From Liolophura sinensis (Eukaryota > Mollusca > Polyplacophora > Chitonida > Chitonidae), in the NCBI RefSeq assembly GCF_032854445.1, contig NC_088304.1:1240001-1304000 (forward strand): a stretch of DNA of 64,000 nucleotides, in the 5' to 3' direction. This document shows, piece by piece, positions 35,318 through 48,900 of this stretch. How positions within the stretch are numbered: position 1 is the stretch's first letter; each line of letters starts with the position of its first letter. The position numbers and the translations under genes are program-made. The notes beneath the pieces were generated by a model. The model saw only the letters and a list, made by a program, of their open reading frames with translations. It had not been told where the DNA came from and ran no database searches.

Positions 35318-35645
35318 GTGAGTGAGTGAGTGAGTGCTTGGGGTTTAACGTCGTACTTCACTATTTTTCAGTCATACGACGACGAAGGACTGCTTCATGT
35401 AATATGCCTTCTTGTTGCAGGACGGATTTCCACTGCTCTTTTATCTAGTGCTGCTTTACCCAGACGATTTGCCGAAGGCAAGTAAGCCGCCCCGCCCAAG
35501 CCATTATAATGATAAAGGTCAACCAGTCGTTGCACTATCTCCTTAATGCTGAACGCCAAGCGAGGAAGTTACAATTTCTTTTTTAAGGTCTTAGGTGTGA
35601 CCCGACCCAGGATTGACCCTGGATCTATCGCCTCCAGATACAATA
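35318..35645 (-). mobile_element. tRNA-derived SINE, minus orientation
   Basis: On the plus strand it runs from gagtgagtgagtgagtg, cttggggtttaacgtcgtac, cagtcatacgacgacgaagg, aagtaagccgccccgcccaa and ccaagcgaggaagttacaa to gacccaggattgaccctgg. The last part reads on the minus strand as a tRNA-like B box (gggtcaatcct), so the head is at about 35,645 and the (actc)n tail at 35,318. I recall near-identical elements in mollusc genomes. Family name not certain. Confidence 0.75.
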
Positions 35646-36969
35646 TCCTACATGACATTCCTGCGTTTATCGAATAACCAAATTACAACATTGTTGAAGA
35701 ACAAAACTAAAATACGAAGTAATGTCAGACGGATATTTGAAGGCCATACGTAAAAATACTTTCATAAATTTACAAAAATCTCGTCTGTTGGTGAATAAGA
35801 ATGAAAAACAGCACGTGACTAGCTACAGAGTAGGCCACCGGAACTGGAATGAGCAATGAAGCCCACTTTAGAATTCCGACCACTGAATTCATATAATTCC
35901 ATTTCAAACAGTCCAAATATACATACATGTCTATTTGGCAATGTGCTTATGTCATTTGAACTTCCACAGAACCTGGAAGATTAAGATTAATCCCAGATTA
36001 ATCCCAGATAGAACTAAATTCCCAGGTAGAACTAAATTCAGACGCATACCAAGGAAAGAACCGGTTCGAATCCAACTCTGCCCGATTCGGTAAGCCAAAG
36101 CTTTCTTACAGGAGGGTTGAGGGCGAACTTGTCTCCTGCAAGAGGCATTGGTTTAATTGCTCCACTTTCTGTCCTATGACCTGATCGCTGTATTAATACA
36201 GGTAAGTAAAAAACTATGACGTTGAACAGATATTAATCGAATAAATAGAAAAGATGTATAGATCAAACCATAGACGTTGGATATTTGACAGTGAATGTAC
36301 ATGTAGGCCTACTTGTAACGTAATAAATGTACATACAAAAGAAAGTGCTTTCCATTCACACTTACAGGCATACATACGACAAAATAACATCACAATACTC
36401 ATGGAGTAATTAACACAGACATAATACAACAGACACCCTATATGAATAATGGCAACCCTAGCCAGCATGGTTAATGGCAAAGGATTAAAAGCTATTCAGA
36501 AACTCTTTAATCGCCCAAATCTAAAGTTAGCATAATGATGTTGAACCATTCTTAATAGACACCTTTGTTAACACAAGTAACCTATACCAGTACACAATCA
36601 AGAAATTCGTCATGAAAATGCTTGCTCGAACACTTTGTTAATATGCATATATTTGTTTTGAAGAAAGGATCTGTAATTAATAAAAAAAATACTAGCGCTT
36701 TGGTAATTTGAGGGCTGTATATGAAGAACATAAAGTAAACAGATATTAAGCATTTTCACAAGGTCAGATAATGTACTCGCAGTTATTCCCCTTGTGTTTT
36801 TAGAGTTATTTCCCCTATGTTAACGTTTCAACACAGATGGCGTTCTAAATTTTTGGATTGTTGAATTGTTTAACTTCTCGCAACTTTTAATGAGCTGTTT
36901 CTGACAAAGGCCACATATGCGTTAAATTGCAACAACAACATCGCCAAGGTTTGAATTCAGTCGATTGAA
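35646..36969. other. intergenic sequence before the RAMA-domain gene
   Basis: No gene is supported. A lone B-box-like ggttcgaatcc at about 36,062 has no matching A box. The 3' part is the likely promoter of the gene starting at 36,970, but no TATA box or recognised element is clear. Confidence 0.4.
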
Positions 36970-39900
36970 ATGGATGACAACACATGTACGGAAGCGGGTA
37001 GCGACCGTCTGTCAGTGATTTCTGGTACGACTCACGGAACAGACGAATTTGATTCACCTCGATGGCAAACAGGGTTACTGAAGATGTGAGTTTCGAGTTT
37101 ACGTTTGAAAGTTAGTACAAGCCAGAACGTGCCTATATTCTAACCTAATTCAGCGAGTTAAATGATCTTCCTTCTCAATTTATTTAACAATAACATTCAG
37201 ACATTTACCTTGACCAAACGAATTTCAGAGATATAAAATATAGAGATTTAAGGCTTTCACACCTTAAGCGGTGTTTGTGTAACCTGATACCACTGACCCT
37301 TGTTTCGTACCGAGTCAAATCCCGAGAATGTGCAGCCTTCGAGGGATTTGACGAGGTACGAAACAAGGTTCAATGGTATAGGGTTACACAACAAACACCG
37401 CTACGGTCTGCTCTACCCAAAAAAGGGAAGAAATTGTGCCAAAAACGGTATATTTTTTGCCTCTGTTCTCTTTCCCTCCCTCCGCAGATGGCATGCATTT
37501 TAGACCAATCAACGGCAAGCTTATCCCAGTGCAGCTCAGATTGAGACATCATGAAACAAATGTTTTCTTTCTTTTTTTTTTTCAATGTCATGGCATTGCT
37601 CAGGGAGGTAAATGTACCGGCCGGTGTGTTAGCGAGACACACTCGATGTTGTTTGTAAGGTCATCTCTGTTTAATCTGTATATTTGCACATGACCCGCAA
37701 CTAAAAGCAGAGTAGAGTAGTACATAACTACTTGAATTGTTCTCTTACCTTAAAAGAAGAAATACAAGAATTGATGCTTCCTTTCCACCCCCACCCCACT
37801 TTCTACTTCCCGATATATAGTAACCCTGACTTAATTTAGATTGAGATTAACCCCTTGTATTCGTCTTTTAACACTTTCCTTCTGTTGCTGTACATTCAAG
37901 TTCATTCACTGAGTATAGCATATTCTTTGTCGCTTTGTATAAATGCCAGCACTTATGAAAGTCAGCATTTATGGGGACATATTTAAATTTGTAATCTGCA
38001 TATGTATTTTCTAGATCTGAATATGTGGACATTTATTTGAAATCTTGCATAACATTGGGTATGGAAATGGTTGAATAAACGGTGAATTATTAGCACAAAT
38101 AATTTGGATGACCTAAATAAATTTCTGTTTTCTTATTTACAGGTTTCAAGGTTCTGATGTAAAAGGTAAGAGTATCTATGCATATTATATGATATCTTCA
38201 ATATACTGTAAAAGGATTATCATTAAGTGTATGTATTGTCTTGTATAATCACCTCAACTTATGTTTTAATAGAAGTATAAGGTGAGAGGAGAGAATGGCC
38301 AAGTAGTGTTTGTTCACAAAACAAAAGTTTTATCTGTTTTTACATTTTTAATATTTTTCACCCAGATGCCATTACACTGAAAGAAAAAAAATTTGTTTAA
38401 AGATGCCCCAATCTGAGCTGCATTGGGATAAGCTTGTCATTGATTGGTCTAAAATGCATGACATCTGCAGAGGGAGGGAAAGAGAACATCAGCTAAAAAT
38501 AAACCGTTTTTGACACATTTTCTTCTGGTTTTTGGGTAGAGTAGACTTTAACACCGCCGTAGCGGCATTTGTTGTGTAACGTGATACCACTGTTTTATCA
38601 GAATTAAATAACAGTTGATACTATGATATGTTTCCACAATGTTTTTAATGAAATTAGAGTTAAATTATCCATAACATGATAAAGTTTTACAGGTTTATAA
38701 ACTTGTGCAAATTCACACAAAATATAATGTATCTATCCCAGAACAGTGATATGTGTTGGTAGTCTCACCAGTCCTAGGTCAATCCATGATTGATAACATA
38801 TTTCATTGTTTAAAACTAGATAACTGTACTGAATGTGAATTCAAGTCACCTAAATTTAATGTTGAAAAATAAATTGTCAGAATACAAATTTTATAACTGA
38901 GTTGTTATTTCAGATGTTTTCCAGGCCTCTCCAGTGATTGGATTTGCAGGAAAGAAATCTTTAAATCAGAACGAATACCTGTTTGAAGGTGACACCAGTC
39001 AAGAGACAGTAAGAACAATTATGCATCTAATTATATTATATTATATTATTTTATATTTATATCAATACAAAGCTGTGTTCTGAAAGACATATTCTGAATA
39101 TTATTTTTGCTTTTGTTTATATGTCACAAATGTTTATTTTTTGCCTCAATTTCTGTTTTCTGAATTTTTTCTTTGAGAATGGTAGGGAAGTATTTTTTAT
39201 TTTGTAACAGATATAGCTTTTATGGTAAACCAGCTGATAGCCAGTCAAACAGATTTATTGATTTATTTGTTTATGATTTAAAATTGCACTCAATAAAATT
39301 TCTTCTATGTGAAGGTGGTCAGATTTATGGGTGGGAACTGGGCAGATCCTAAGAAATCCATCATTGTTTGCCAGGTACCTGACAATTTTCCCAACTTTAA
39401 GCTACAGCGAAACCGGCAAAAGCGGAAACTGATTTCATGGGTGTGTTTATCATCCTCGGCCTCACTGTAGTTTCCTGATCTCTAACCATCGTCATACCTG
39501 ATGTACTGGTCCCAGTTTACTGAATGTCAGGATTTCATGTCATCCTCAGCCTCACTGCAGCTTCCTGATCTCTAACCATTGTCATGTCTGATGTACTCTT
39601 CCCAGTTTACTGAATGTCAGGATTTCATGTCATCCTCAGCCTCACTGCAGCTTCCTCATCTGTAACCATCGTCATGTCTGATGTACTCTTCCCAGTTTAC
39701 TGAATGTCAGGATTTCATGAAGTCAGTTTTATTTCAGACATTTAATTTTCAGTCTGTTAGTTGAAGGACTAGTTGTGGCCAAACATAAGATTTAGATTTA
39801 CCTATGAAAGATAGTGTGAAATCATTCAGTACTTGTCAGTGCTCAAATTAGATATGTGCACTCATTTTTTCAGACAGCTCCAGTAGATGATAATGATGAT

Positions 39901-42900
39901 GTCATGTCCAGCATGTCAGAATCACTGTTGTCACATCAAAACATACCATTCACCAACTCTAATGCACCAGTATCATCACAGACCTGGAGAAAGGGTATGG
40001 GGACTAAGGGGGATAACTCTCAGAGCAGGCATGTAAAGGGGCACAACTCAGACTGGATGGGTCACAGCCAAGGAACACAGTTCAGTCCAAGTATTTTAGG
40101 CCCACAACATGTATCTCAGATGCAACAGAGCTTTAAAACCAGCCTGCCAAATGAGGGGTCAGGTCTGTCCTTTTCCCTGTCTTTGTAATATGAATTTCCT
40201 TATGTATTCTGATTGGCAAATGTCATTGTGTATGGAAGACTAGGATATTAAAGTGTGATTTTGACAACAGGTAGTAACCAATGATCAGCCAATTAAACCC
40301 TTTATGTGCACAATGCTTGGTTCTATACCATGGTTTTTAATCATTCAAAGTCCTAAAAAAAAAAAAAAAAAAAAACCTATAAAAAATCTACTAACAGTAC
40401 AGTTCAAATTTAGCAATATTCTTAATTCAGTTTTGGAGCCCCCTAGTCTTAAAAGCAGATGTAACCAAGCAACAGTTTGTGCTCAAATGCTCAGATTCCT
40501 GATGGTGTGAGTGAAAATTAGATTTATACGTATGTACCAGTTTGCATGTTTTGAGTCAAATGCTCAGATTCCTGATGGTCTAAAGTGAAAATTAGATTTA
40601 TACGTATGTACCAGTTTGCGTGTTTTGAGTCAAATGCTCAGATTCCTGATGGTCTAAAGTGAAAATTAGATTTATACGTATGTACCAGTTTGCATGTTTT
40701 GAGTCAAATGCCCAGATTCCTGATGGTGTGAGTGAAAATTAGATTTATACGTATGTACCAGTTTGCATGTTTTGAGTCAAATGCTGAGATTCCTGATGGT
40801 GTGAGTGAAAATTAGATTTATATTTTAAGAAAAAATCAACGAAAAAGCCATAATTTACTGTATTTTTATCATAAAGTTTGGCGCGTAAAGATGCACTTTC
40901 AAAAGCATGCAATTTTAAATTCTACTTAAATTTTCTGATAAGAAGTTAATTAAACTTAAGTGAATCAATCAGAATGTGTCACATGAAAAATGCTTAACTT
41001 TAAGTGGAATACAGTATATTAGTTATCATCTTAATTAGCAGAAGTATATGTGTTAATTATATTAGAGGATTTCATTGAGCTGATTTTATTATGTTTCCAG
41101 TTTTGTCAGGGTTTAATGAAGAAGAAGTAGACTTGTTGCACAAATGTCAAAACAGATTGAAGGACATCAAAATCCTACTGAATACTTCAAGTAACAACCA
41201 TCAGGTGATCTATAAGTTCTAAGAAGACAAGTTTTCCCCATTTTGGGTATAATATTCTGGGGGAAGTTCTCTTGCTAATTATTGGTTAATTATCACACTG
41301 TTGATGGAATTAATTACTTATGTCCAGTGTCTGAGAATTATTGACACTTTCCCCAAATCTCAATGTTTGTAGGGCCTTGCCACCATAGTGTCATTTTCCT
41401 TTTATTCTTCCTTTGTTTAAAAATTCATGAGATTTGCTTGTCTAAAATGCTTCAGTGGAAAAGTTTGAGAAAATGTTACGATTGTGATTTTGAACATCTT
41501 CCAGTTTATAACCAGCTTGTTTCGCTAATGAAGTCAGCTAGTGGAAAAAATTTCAGCTGATTTTAATAGAAAATTTTCTCTTCCCTGCCTCTGGTACCCT
41601 TGTGTTATGATAAATTTCCCATCCTAGATTTGATATGGAATTATAGTGTGTCTTTTATTTTAATCACTGTTAATATTGCTTTCACTTTTGAACAGGATGT
41701 GATGGTAAAGATAGGAGAGACACAAGGCCTTATTATTCAGGGACTTGAGACACTACATTCTTCAAATGGTGTTATAAGTTCAGGTGAGAGTCTCAAATTT
41801 TTATGGACATTCAAATATTGTTTGATACAGTTCCCCCCCCCCCCACCAAAAAAAAATTAAAGGCTCATTAAATTAAAGTTAAATAGGACTTAGTGTGTAG
41901 TGCATTCTGGGACAGGGTTTTTCAGATTCACGTGCTTACATTGTTACTGTGGTAATCGTGTCTTTTGGTTGTACATGAAATTCTCTTGATACTAATTTTC
42001 ACCCATATGGCATTTGTCACGTGTGTGAAAGTTCACCACTTAGTCATCAAAGGCCGATGGTTTACTCTCGGCACGCCAGTCTCGTGCATCTGACCACCAC
42101 TGTATACATGTAAGTCTTGAGTATGACATGAAACAAACAATAAAGTACATAAATTAGTGTGCCATTCTTGGAATAAACGCACATGTACATATATCTTCGG
42201 GCCAGTATGGACATGTACATATATCCTCGGGCCAGTATGGACATGTACATATATCCTCGGGCCAGTATGCGCATGTTCATGTATCCTCAGGCCAGTATGG
42301 ACATGTACATGTATCCTCGGGCCAGTATGGACATGTACATGTATCATCGGGCCAGTATGAACATGTACATATATCCTCGGGCCAGTATGAACATGTACAT
42401 ATGTCCTCGGGCCAGTATGAACATGTACATATATCCTCGGGCCAGTATGGACATGTTCATATATCCTCAGGCCATTTTGAACATGTACATGTATCCTCGA
42501 GCCAGTATGCACATGTTCATATATCCTTGGGCCAGTATGCGCATGTTCATGTATCCTCAGGCCAGTATGGACATGTACATGTATCCTCGAGCCAGTATGC
42601 ACATGTTCATATATCCTTGGGCCAGTATGCGCATGTACATGTATCCTCGGGCCAGTATGAACATGTACATGTATCCTCGGGCCAGTATGGACATGTACAT
42701 GTATCATCGGGCCAGTATGGACATGTATATGTATCCTCAGGCCATTTTGAACATGTACATGTATCCTCGAGCCAGTATGCACATGTTCATATATCCTTGG
42801 GCCAGTATGCGCATGTTCATGTATCCTCAGGCCAGTATGAACATGTACATGTATCCTCAGGCCAGTATGAACATGTACATGTATCCTCAGGCCAGTATGA

Positions 42901-45900
42901 ACATGTACATGTATCCTCGGGCCAGTATGGACATGTACATGTATCCTCGGGCCAGTATGGACATGTATATGTATCCTCGGGCCAGTATGAACATGTACAT
43001 GTATCCTCAGGCCAGTATGCACATGTTCATGTATCCTCAGGCCAGTATGCACATGTTCATGTATCCTCAGGCCAGTATGGACATGTACATGTATCCTCGA
43101 GCCAGTATGCACATGTTCATATATCCTTGGGCCAGTATGCGCATGTTCATGTATCCTCAGGCCAGTATGAACATGTACATGTATCCTCAGGCCAGTATGA
43201 ACATGTACACGTATCCTCGGGCCAGTATGAACATGTACATGTATCCTCGGGCCAGTATGAACATGTACATGTATCCTCGGGCCAGTATGAACATGTACAT
43301 GTATCATCGGGCCAGTATGAACATGTACACGTATCCTCGAGCCAGTGTGTACATGTACATGTATCCTCGAGCCAGTATGAACATGTACATGTATCCTCGA
43401 GCCGGTATGAACATGTACATGTATCATCGGGCCAGTATGAAAAAGATACCTATATCCTCGGGCCATTTTGAACATGTACATGTATCCTCGAGCCAGTATG
43501 AACATGTACATATATCCTCAGGCCAGTATGGACATGTACATGTATCCTCGGGCCAGTATGGACATGTTCATATAACCTCAGGCCAGTATGGACATGTTCA
43601 TATATCCTCGGGCCAGTATGGACATGTTCATATATCCTCGGGCCAGTATGAACATGTACATATATCCTCGGGCCAGTATGGACATGTACATATATCCTCG
43701 GGCCAGTATGCGCATGTTCATGTATCCTCAGGCCAGTATGAACATGTACATGTATCCTCAGGCCAGTATGAACATGTACATGTATCCTCAGGCCAGTATG
43801 AACATGTACATGTATCCTCAGGCCAGTATGAACATGTACATATATCCTCAGGCCAGTATGGACATGTACATGTATCCTCGGGCCAGTATGGACATGTTCA
43901 TATAACCTCAGGCCAGTATGGACATGTACATGTATCATCGGGCCAGTATGGACATGTATATGTATCCTCAGGCCATTTTGAACATGTACATGTATCCTCG
44001 AGCCAGTATGCACATGTTCATATATCCTTGGGCCAGTATGCGCATGTTCATGTATCCTCAGGCCAGTATGAACATGTACATGTATCCTCAGGCCAGTATG
44101 AACATGTACATGTATCCTCAGGCCAGTATGAACATGTACATGTATCCTCGGGCCAGTATGGACATGTACATGTATCCTCGGGCCAGTATGGACATGTATA
44201 TGTATCCTCGGGCCAGTATGAACATGTACATGTATCCTCAGGCCAGTATGCACATGTTCATGTATCCTCAGGCCAGTATGCACATGTTCATGTATCCTCA
44301 GGCCAGTATGAACATGTACATGTATCCTCAGGCCAGTATGAACATGTACACGTATCCTCGGGCCAGTATGAACATGTACATGTATCCTCGGGCCAGTATG
44401 AACATGTACATGTATCCTCGGGCCAGTATGAACATGTACATGTATCCTCGAGCCAGTATGAACATGTACACGTATCCTCGAGCCAGTGTGTACATGTACA
44501 TGTATCCTCGAGCCAGTATGAACATGTACATGTATCCTCGAGCCGGTATGAACATGTACATGTATCATCGGGCCAGTATGAAAAAGATACCTATATCCTC
44601 GGGCCATTTTGAACATGTACATGTATCCTCGAGCCAGTATGAACATGTACATATATCCTCAGGCCAGTATGGACATGTACATGTATCCCCGGGCCAGTAT
44701 GGACATGTATATGTATCCTCGGGCCATTTTGAACATGTACATGTATCCTCGAGCCAGTATGCACATGTTCATGTATCCTTTTTCACTTTGAATCGATGAC
44801 AGCCAGCATAATAGTGGGAGGTAACCAGTGGTACAAAACATGTTAAGATTTACACATACATTAATGTGTGTATAAAGCTGGTGAGGTGCTAAGATTAATG
44901 TCCTGTAATGGTCTTACTCCTCCAGGCAAAAACCTGACCCGTGATGTAGGTATATCAAGAGTAACGTAGCTTTAAGTTTGTGGTAAAAGACTTCAATAAG
45001 TAAATGAATCATATACAACAAGGGTTAATTTCTGTAAGGTCTAGGTGTTGAAGCAGAGATGAGGAAACTGAAGAATCTATTGTCAACCTTTTTGTCATTC
45101 TTTTATTTACAGACTGGAAAACTCGTTTTGAAACTTTAAAGGGACATCTGGGTCAAATCCGACAAGCTCATGATGTCAAACGAGAGCAACTGGCATTACA
45201 GGTCAAACAGAGAGGTCAAACCAAAGACAAGAGACAAAAAATTCACAAAGAGCTATTGTCACTGAGCATGCAACAAAAGTCTCTCTTGAATCTTTTCCAA
45301 AAACAACAAGACATCAACAAGCTCATGAAATCCTGTATTCAGACAGCTCAGTCCAGTGATTTATCACAGCAGAAGACTTTGAGTTCAAGGTCATCACCAG
45401 TGTCAGACCCAAGGTCATCACCAAGGTCACATTCAAATTCTAGGTCAGTACCAAGGTCAAGGTCATCTTTGACAAAATCACCACTAACTTTAAGTGGATC
45501 TAGCAAATCAAGTCCGTCAGTTACGAAATCAGCTCAGAATGAAAAACTGCCTAATGAAGATTTAAAGAAGAAGAGAGAGGAAGAAAGTCAAGCTGAATGG
45601 AACACAATATCAGCATCAACAACTGACATGACTGCCTCAAAATTGGGAGACAAAGAAAAGACATTTAGCAGAGGATTTGACAGTGAGACACAGCCACTTG
45701 CCTCAGAGACAAGAAATTGGGTTCATGTCCGATTGTAGCTCAGGTTTAAAAACTACTTCTGGGACTCCAGCAGATCTTGATACAACTGCTGTTAAACGCA
45801 TGGAGAATGTTAAAAAAATCCATGGTGGTGACTGGTGTGGGGTTGAAGAGGAAGACGGCTGGGTTAGAGGCAGAGGGACAACAAGACACAAAACCTCCAC

Positions 45901-48900
45901 ACATGCTGTAATATGTGTTCATGCTCTACATGGTTCAGAGAAGAAAAAGTGTTTGAATCCAGAAGGAATACAGGTTAGTGGTAATTTGCTGTCAGGTAAA
46001 GGTTCTGAGGCAGGTGATGTGATAGTCGTCCAGCCAAGTCAGAAACAACCAGTCCACATGGGCAATAAAGAGATGAAGAGTGCAAACATCCTTTAACATT
46101 GGACGAGGTGTAACGGGTGTGAGTCTGCTGTGATGAAGGAGTGCAACGTCAGGCAATGTTGGACAAAGTGTAGCATGGTGTGAGACTGCTGTGATGATGT
46201 CAGCTAAGTCACAGAGTCAAGACAAAATGTTGTGCACCAACAGGAAGGAGAGTTCCATGGGATCAAACAGCGTATTGGTCAGCCCGGGGGTTCCAGGACA
46301 TTAACAGGTTCCACAGTTTCCAAACAACCAGAAGAGCTGGGATATCAACAACTGGAAAGTACATTTGCTCAAACGAAAAGCTCTATCACAAACCTCCCTC
46401 AAGCTGGCCCAGTGTTTAAATCTAGTACTGATACAGCATCTTTGACCACCCCCAAAGTTCTACCTTCGAGTGACATAAGATTTCATTGTACAGATTCTGT
46501 TCTTCAGACAGCTGCTGTTGGATCAAAGCAGGACACTATCCTACCCTAATGTCACACCTTACAAAGTTCTGCCCAAGTTACCTGGCAGGAAAAACAACTG
46601 TGCTCCGCACAGTTATGCTTCAAAGGTTTTACCTGAGAAACAGAGCCATGCGCAAGTCAGTGGTGACGATCAGGTAAACTCGGCTGCTGAGATGTCTCGA
46701 AGTGATGGATGCAGTGGTATGCGACAGGTTCAGTCTGCTGGTTGTAAGCCTCACGGGACTGAGACATCACAGACACTGGTAAATGTAAGCCTTACTGTAA
46801 AGTTGTAAGCCTTACTGAAAGTTGTAAGCCTTACTGTAAAGTTGTCATAGTGGTAAATAAATTCAAGACTTATCCGAAATTCTATTGCCTTTGCAGGCAA
46901 TATTTTGAAACATTTTGAGATAACTATGGAGTGTAGAAAAATAATGTGCGCAGTTTCATGAAGCCTTCATCTTTAGTGACACAAACAAACCATTAAGTAT
47001 CATTGTCATGATAACTGTGTGCATGACTTCCACTCAAAAAAGTGCTTTAGTATTTGAAAAAGTTAAAGATTTAGAATAAGTCAAGAGATGTTGTATGTCC
47101 ATGTATAAAAGAACAGGACAGCCTCCCTCACATTTTAAATGATGTCCCAAGTACATGTGAATACATAACAAATTCCTAAATCTCAGCCTTTACAATAAGA
47201 TCATTCCAATCTTACCCCACCCCTAACGATAAAGAAAATTTAAGAAAGGAAAATCCCTCTTGTGAGCTAGTCTATATTAATAACGTTGAATGTCATTGTG
47301 CCCTGTTGTTGGGCTGGTTGCTATGTTTCAATTGTGCCTTGAGCATGACATTACAGTGAGGAAGCACTATAGATATTATTAAAGCAGTCTGTTGCTGGTT
47401 CCAGTGTGTGCGTATGAAATCTAGCGAGTACCTGAGCACCAGACTCGACAGTGTCATGGAGTTGATGGAGAAGGGTTTGCTGAGATCAGGCCAGGGGAAT
47501 CTCACACTCACTATCAAGGTAAACCTAAAAAAACAACACCTCAGCTATTTTCATTACATGTATATATACAGTTTTAACAGTTTACACTGGCTGGCGATCC
47601 TCACCAGACCCAAAGCCGCTGCTAGTCCAGCAAGAGCTGGCGATAATCACCAGACCCAAAGCCGCTGCTAGTCCAGCAAGAGCTGGCAATCCTCACCAGA
47701 CTCAAAGCCGCTGCTAGTCCAGAAAGAGCTGGCAATCCTCACCAGACCCACAGCTGCTGCTAGTCCAGCAAGAGCTGGCTATCCTCACCAGACTCAAAGC
47801 TGCTGCTAGTCCAGCAAGAGCTGGTGATCCTCACCAGACCCAAAGCTGCTGCTAGTCCAGCAAGAGCTGGCGATCCTCACCAGACTCAAAGCTGCTGCTA
47901 GTTCAGCAAGAGCTGGCGATCCTCACCAGACCCAAAGCTGCTGCTAGTCCAGCAAGAGCTGGCAATCCTCACCAGATCCAAAGCTGCTGCTAGTCCAGCA
48001 AGAGCTGGCGATCCTCACCAGACTCAAAGCTGCTGCTAGTCCAGCAAGAGCTGGCGATCCTCACCAGACTCGACGCTGCTGCTAGTCCAGCAAGAGCATT
48101 TTCAACTGCCTCTGCAACCAAAATTTTGAAACATTCCGAGAGAGCTAGACTATATAGAGAAGAAAACTAATTTGTTTTATGAAGCTTTAGTGACACAAAC
48201 AAATTTTATCATCATTTTTGATATCAATTGTATGCTTAAATCTGCAAATCCTGCAAAGCCTCTAACATAAATATTTCAGATTTTAAATTCATTGATTATG
48301 AATAATACTGATATAATATACCTGCCCATGTTAAAATGCATTTGCCCCAACATGGCATAAGGTGACAACATCATTACGCAAAGGGACTTCCCTATGATGT
48401 CATAGCGTTCCTACTTAAAAGCTTCGTATTGGGTATAAGGGTCTGGTTGACTTCTAGCAGAAATTCATTTATAACACTGTTTAACTTGTGATGACTCAAC
48501 AGAGAAACTGAGATGGAATGGGGTCTTAATATCCTGCAATTTTGTATGAAAAACCTACAGAATATTGTGCGATTTTGATGAAACTTAGCATACATCTTGC
48601 CTATAATCTGATTTTGCCGAAGTATAATCGCCCATTTAGGACTTGTGTAACAGTGCCTTCCATTCAACTCTTCCTATTGTACTGAACCTGTTTCCATGAA
48701 ACTCAGAATTCATCTTCCCTACACATCTAAACTTGTGCACGCTTAATAGTTTCAATAACTACTCCCATTCAGGTACGTAGTGCAATAATGTATCTTCATA
48801 TATGCAGATTTTGTCCTTGATGCAACTTTTACTAAAGTATTGCACCAATTTTCCTGAAACCTTGTGTACATCTTTTATATCATCTAAACATCCACATTCT

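Noticed and set aside
36055-36080. tRNA gene suggested by ggttcgaatcc
   Set aside because: The B-box match is perfect but no A box or acceptor-stem pairing is found at the right distance.
42033-44799. Long open frames on both strands (up to 809 codons) as coding genes
   Set aside because: A 30-bp unit without stops stays open in several frames at once, including opposite strands. That is a property of the repeat, and the region is intronic between phase-compatible exons.
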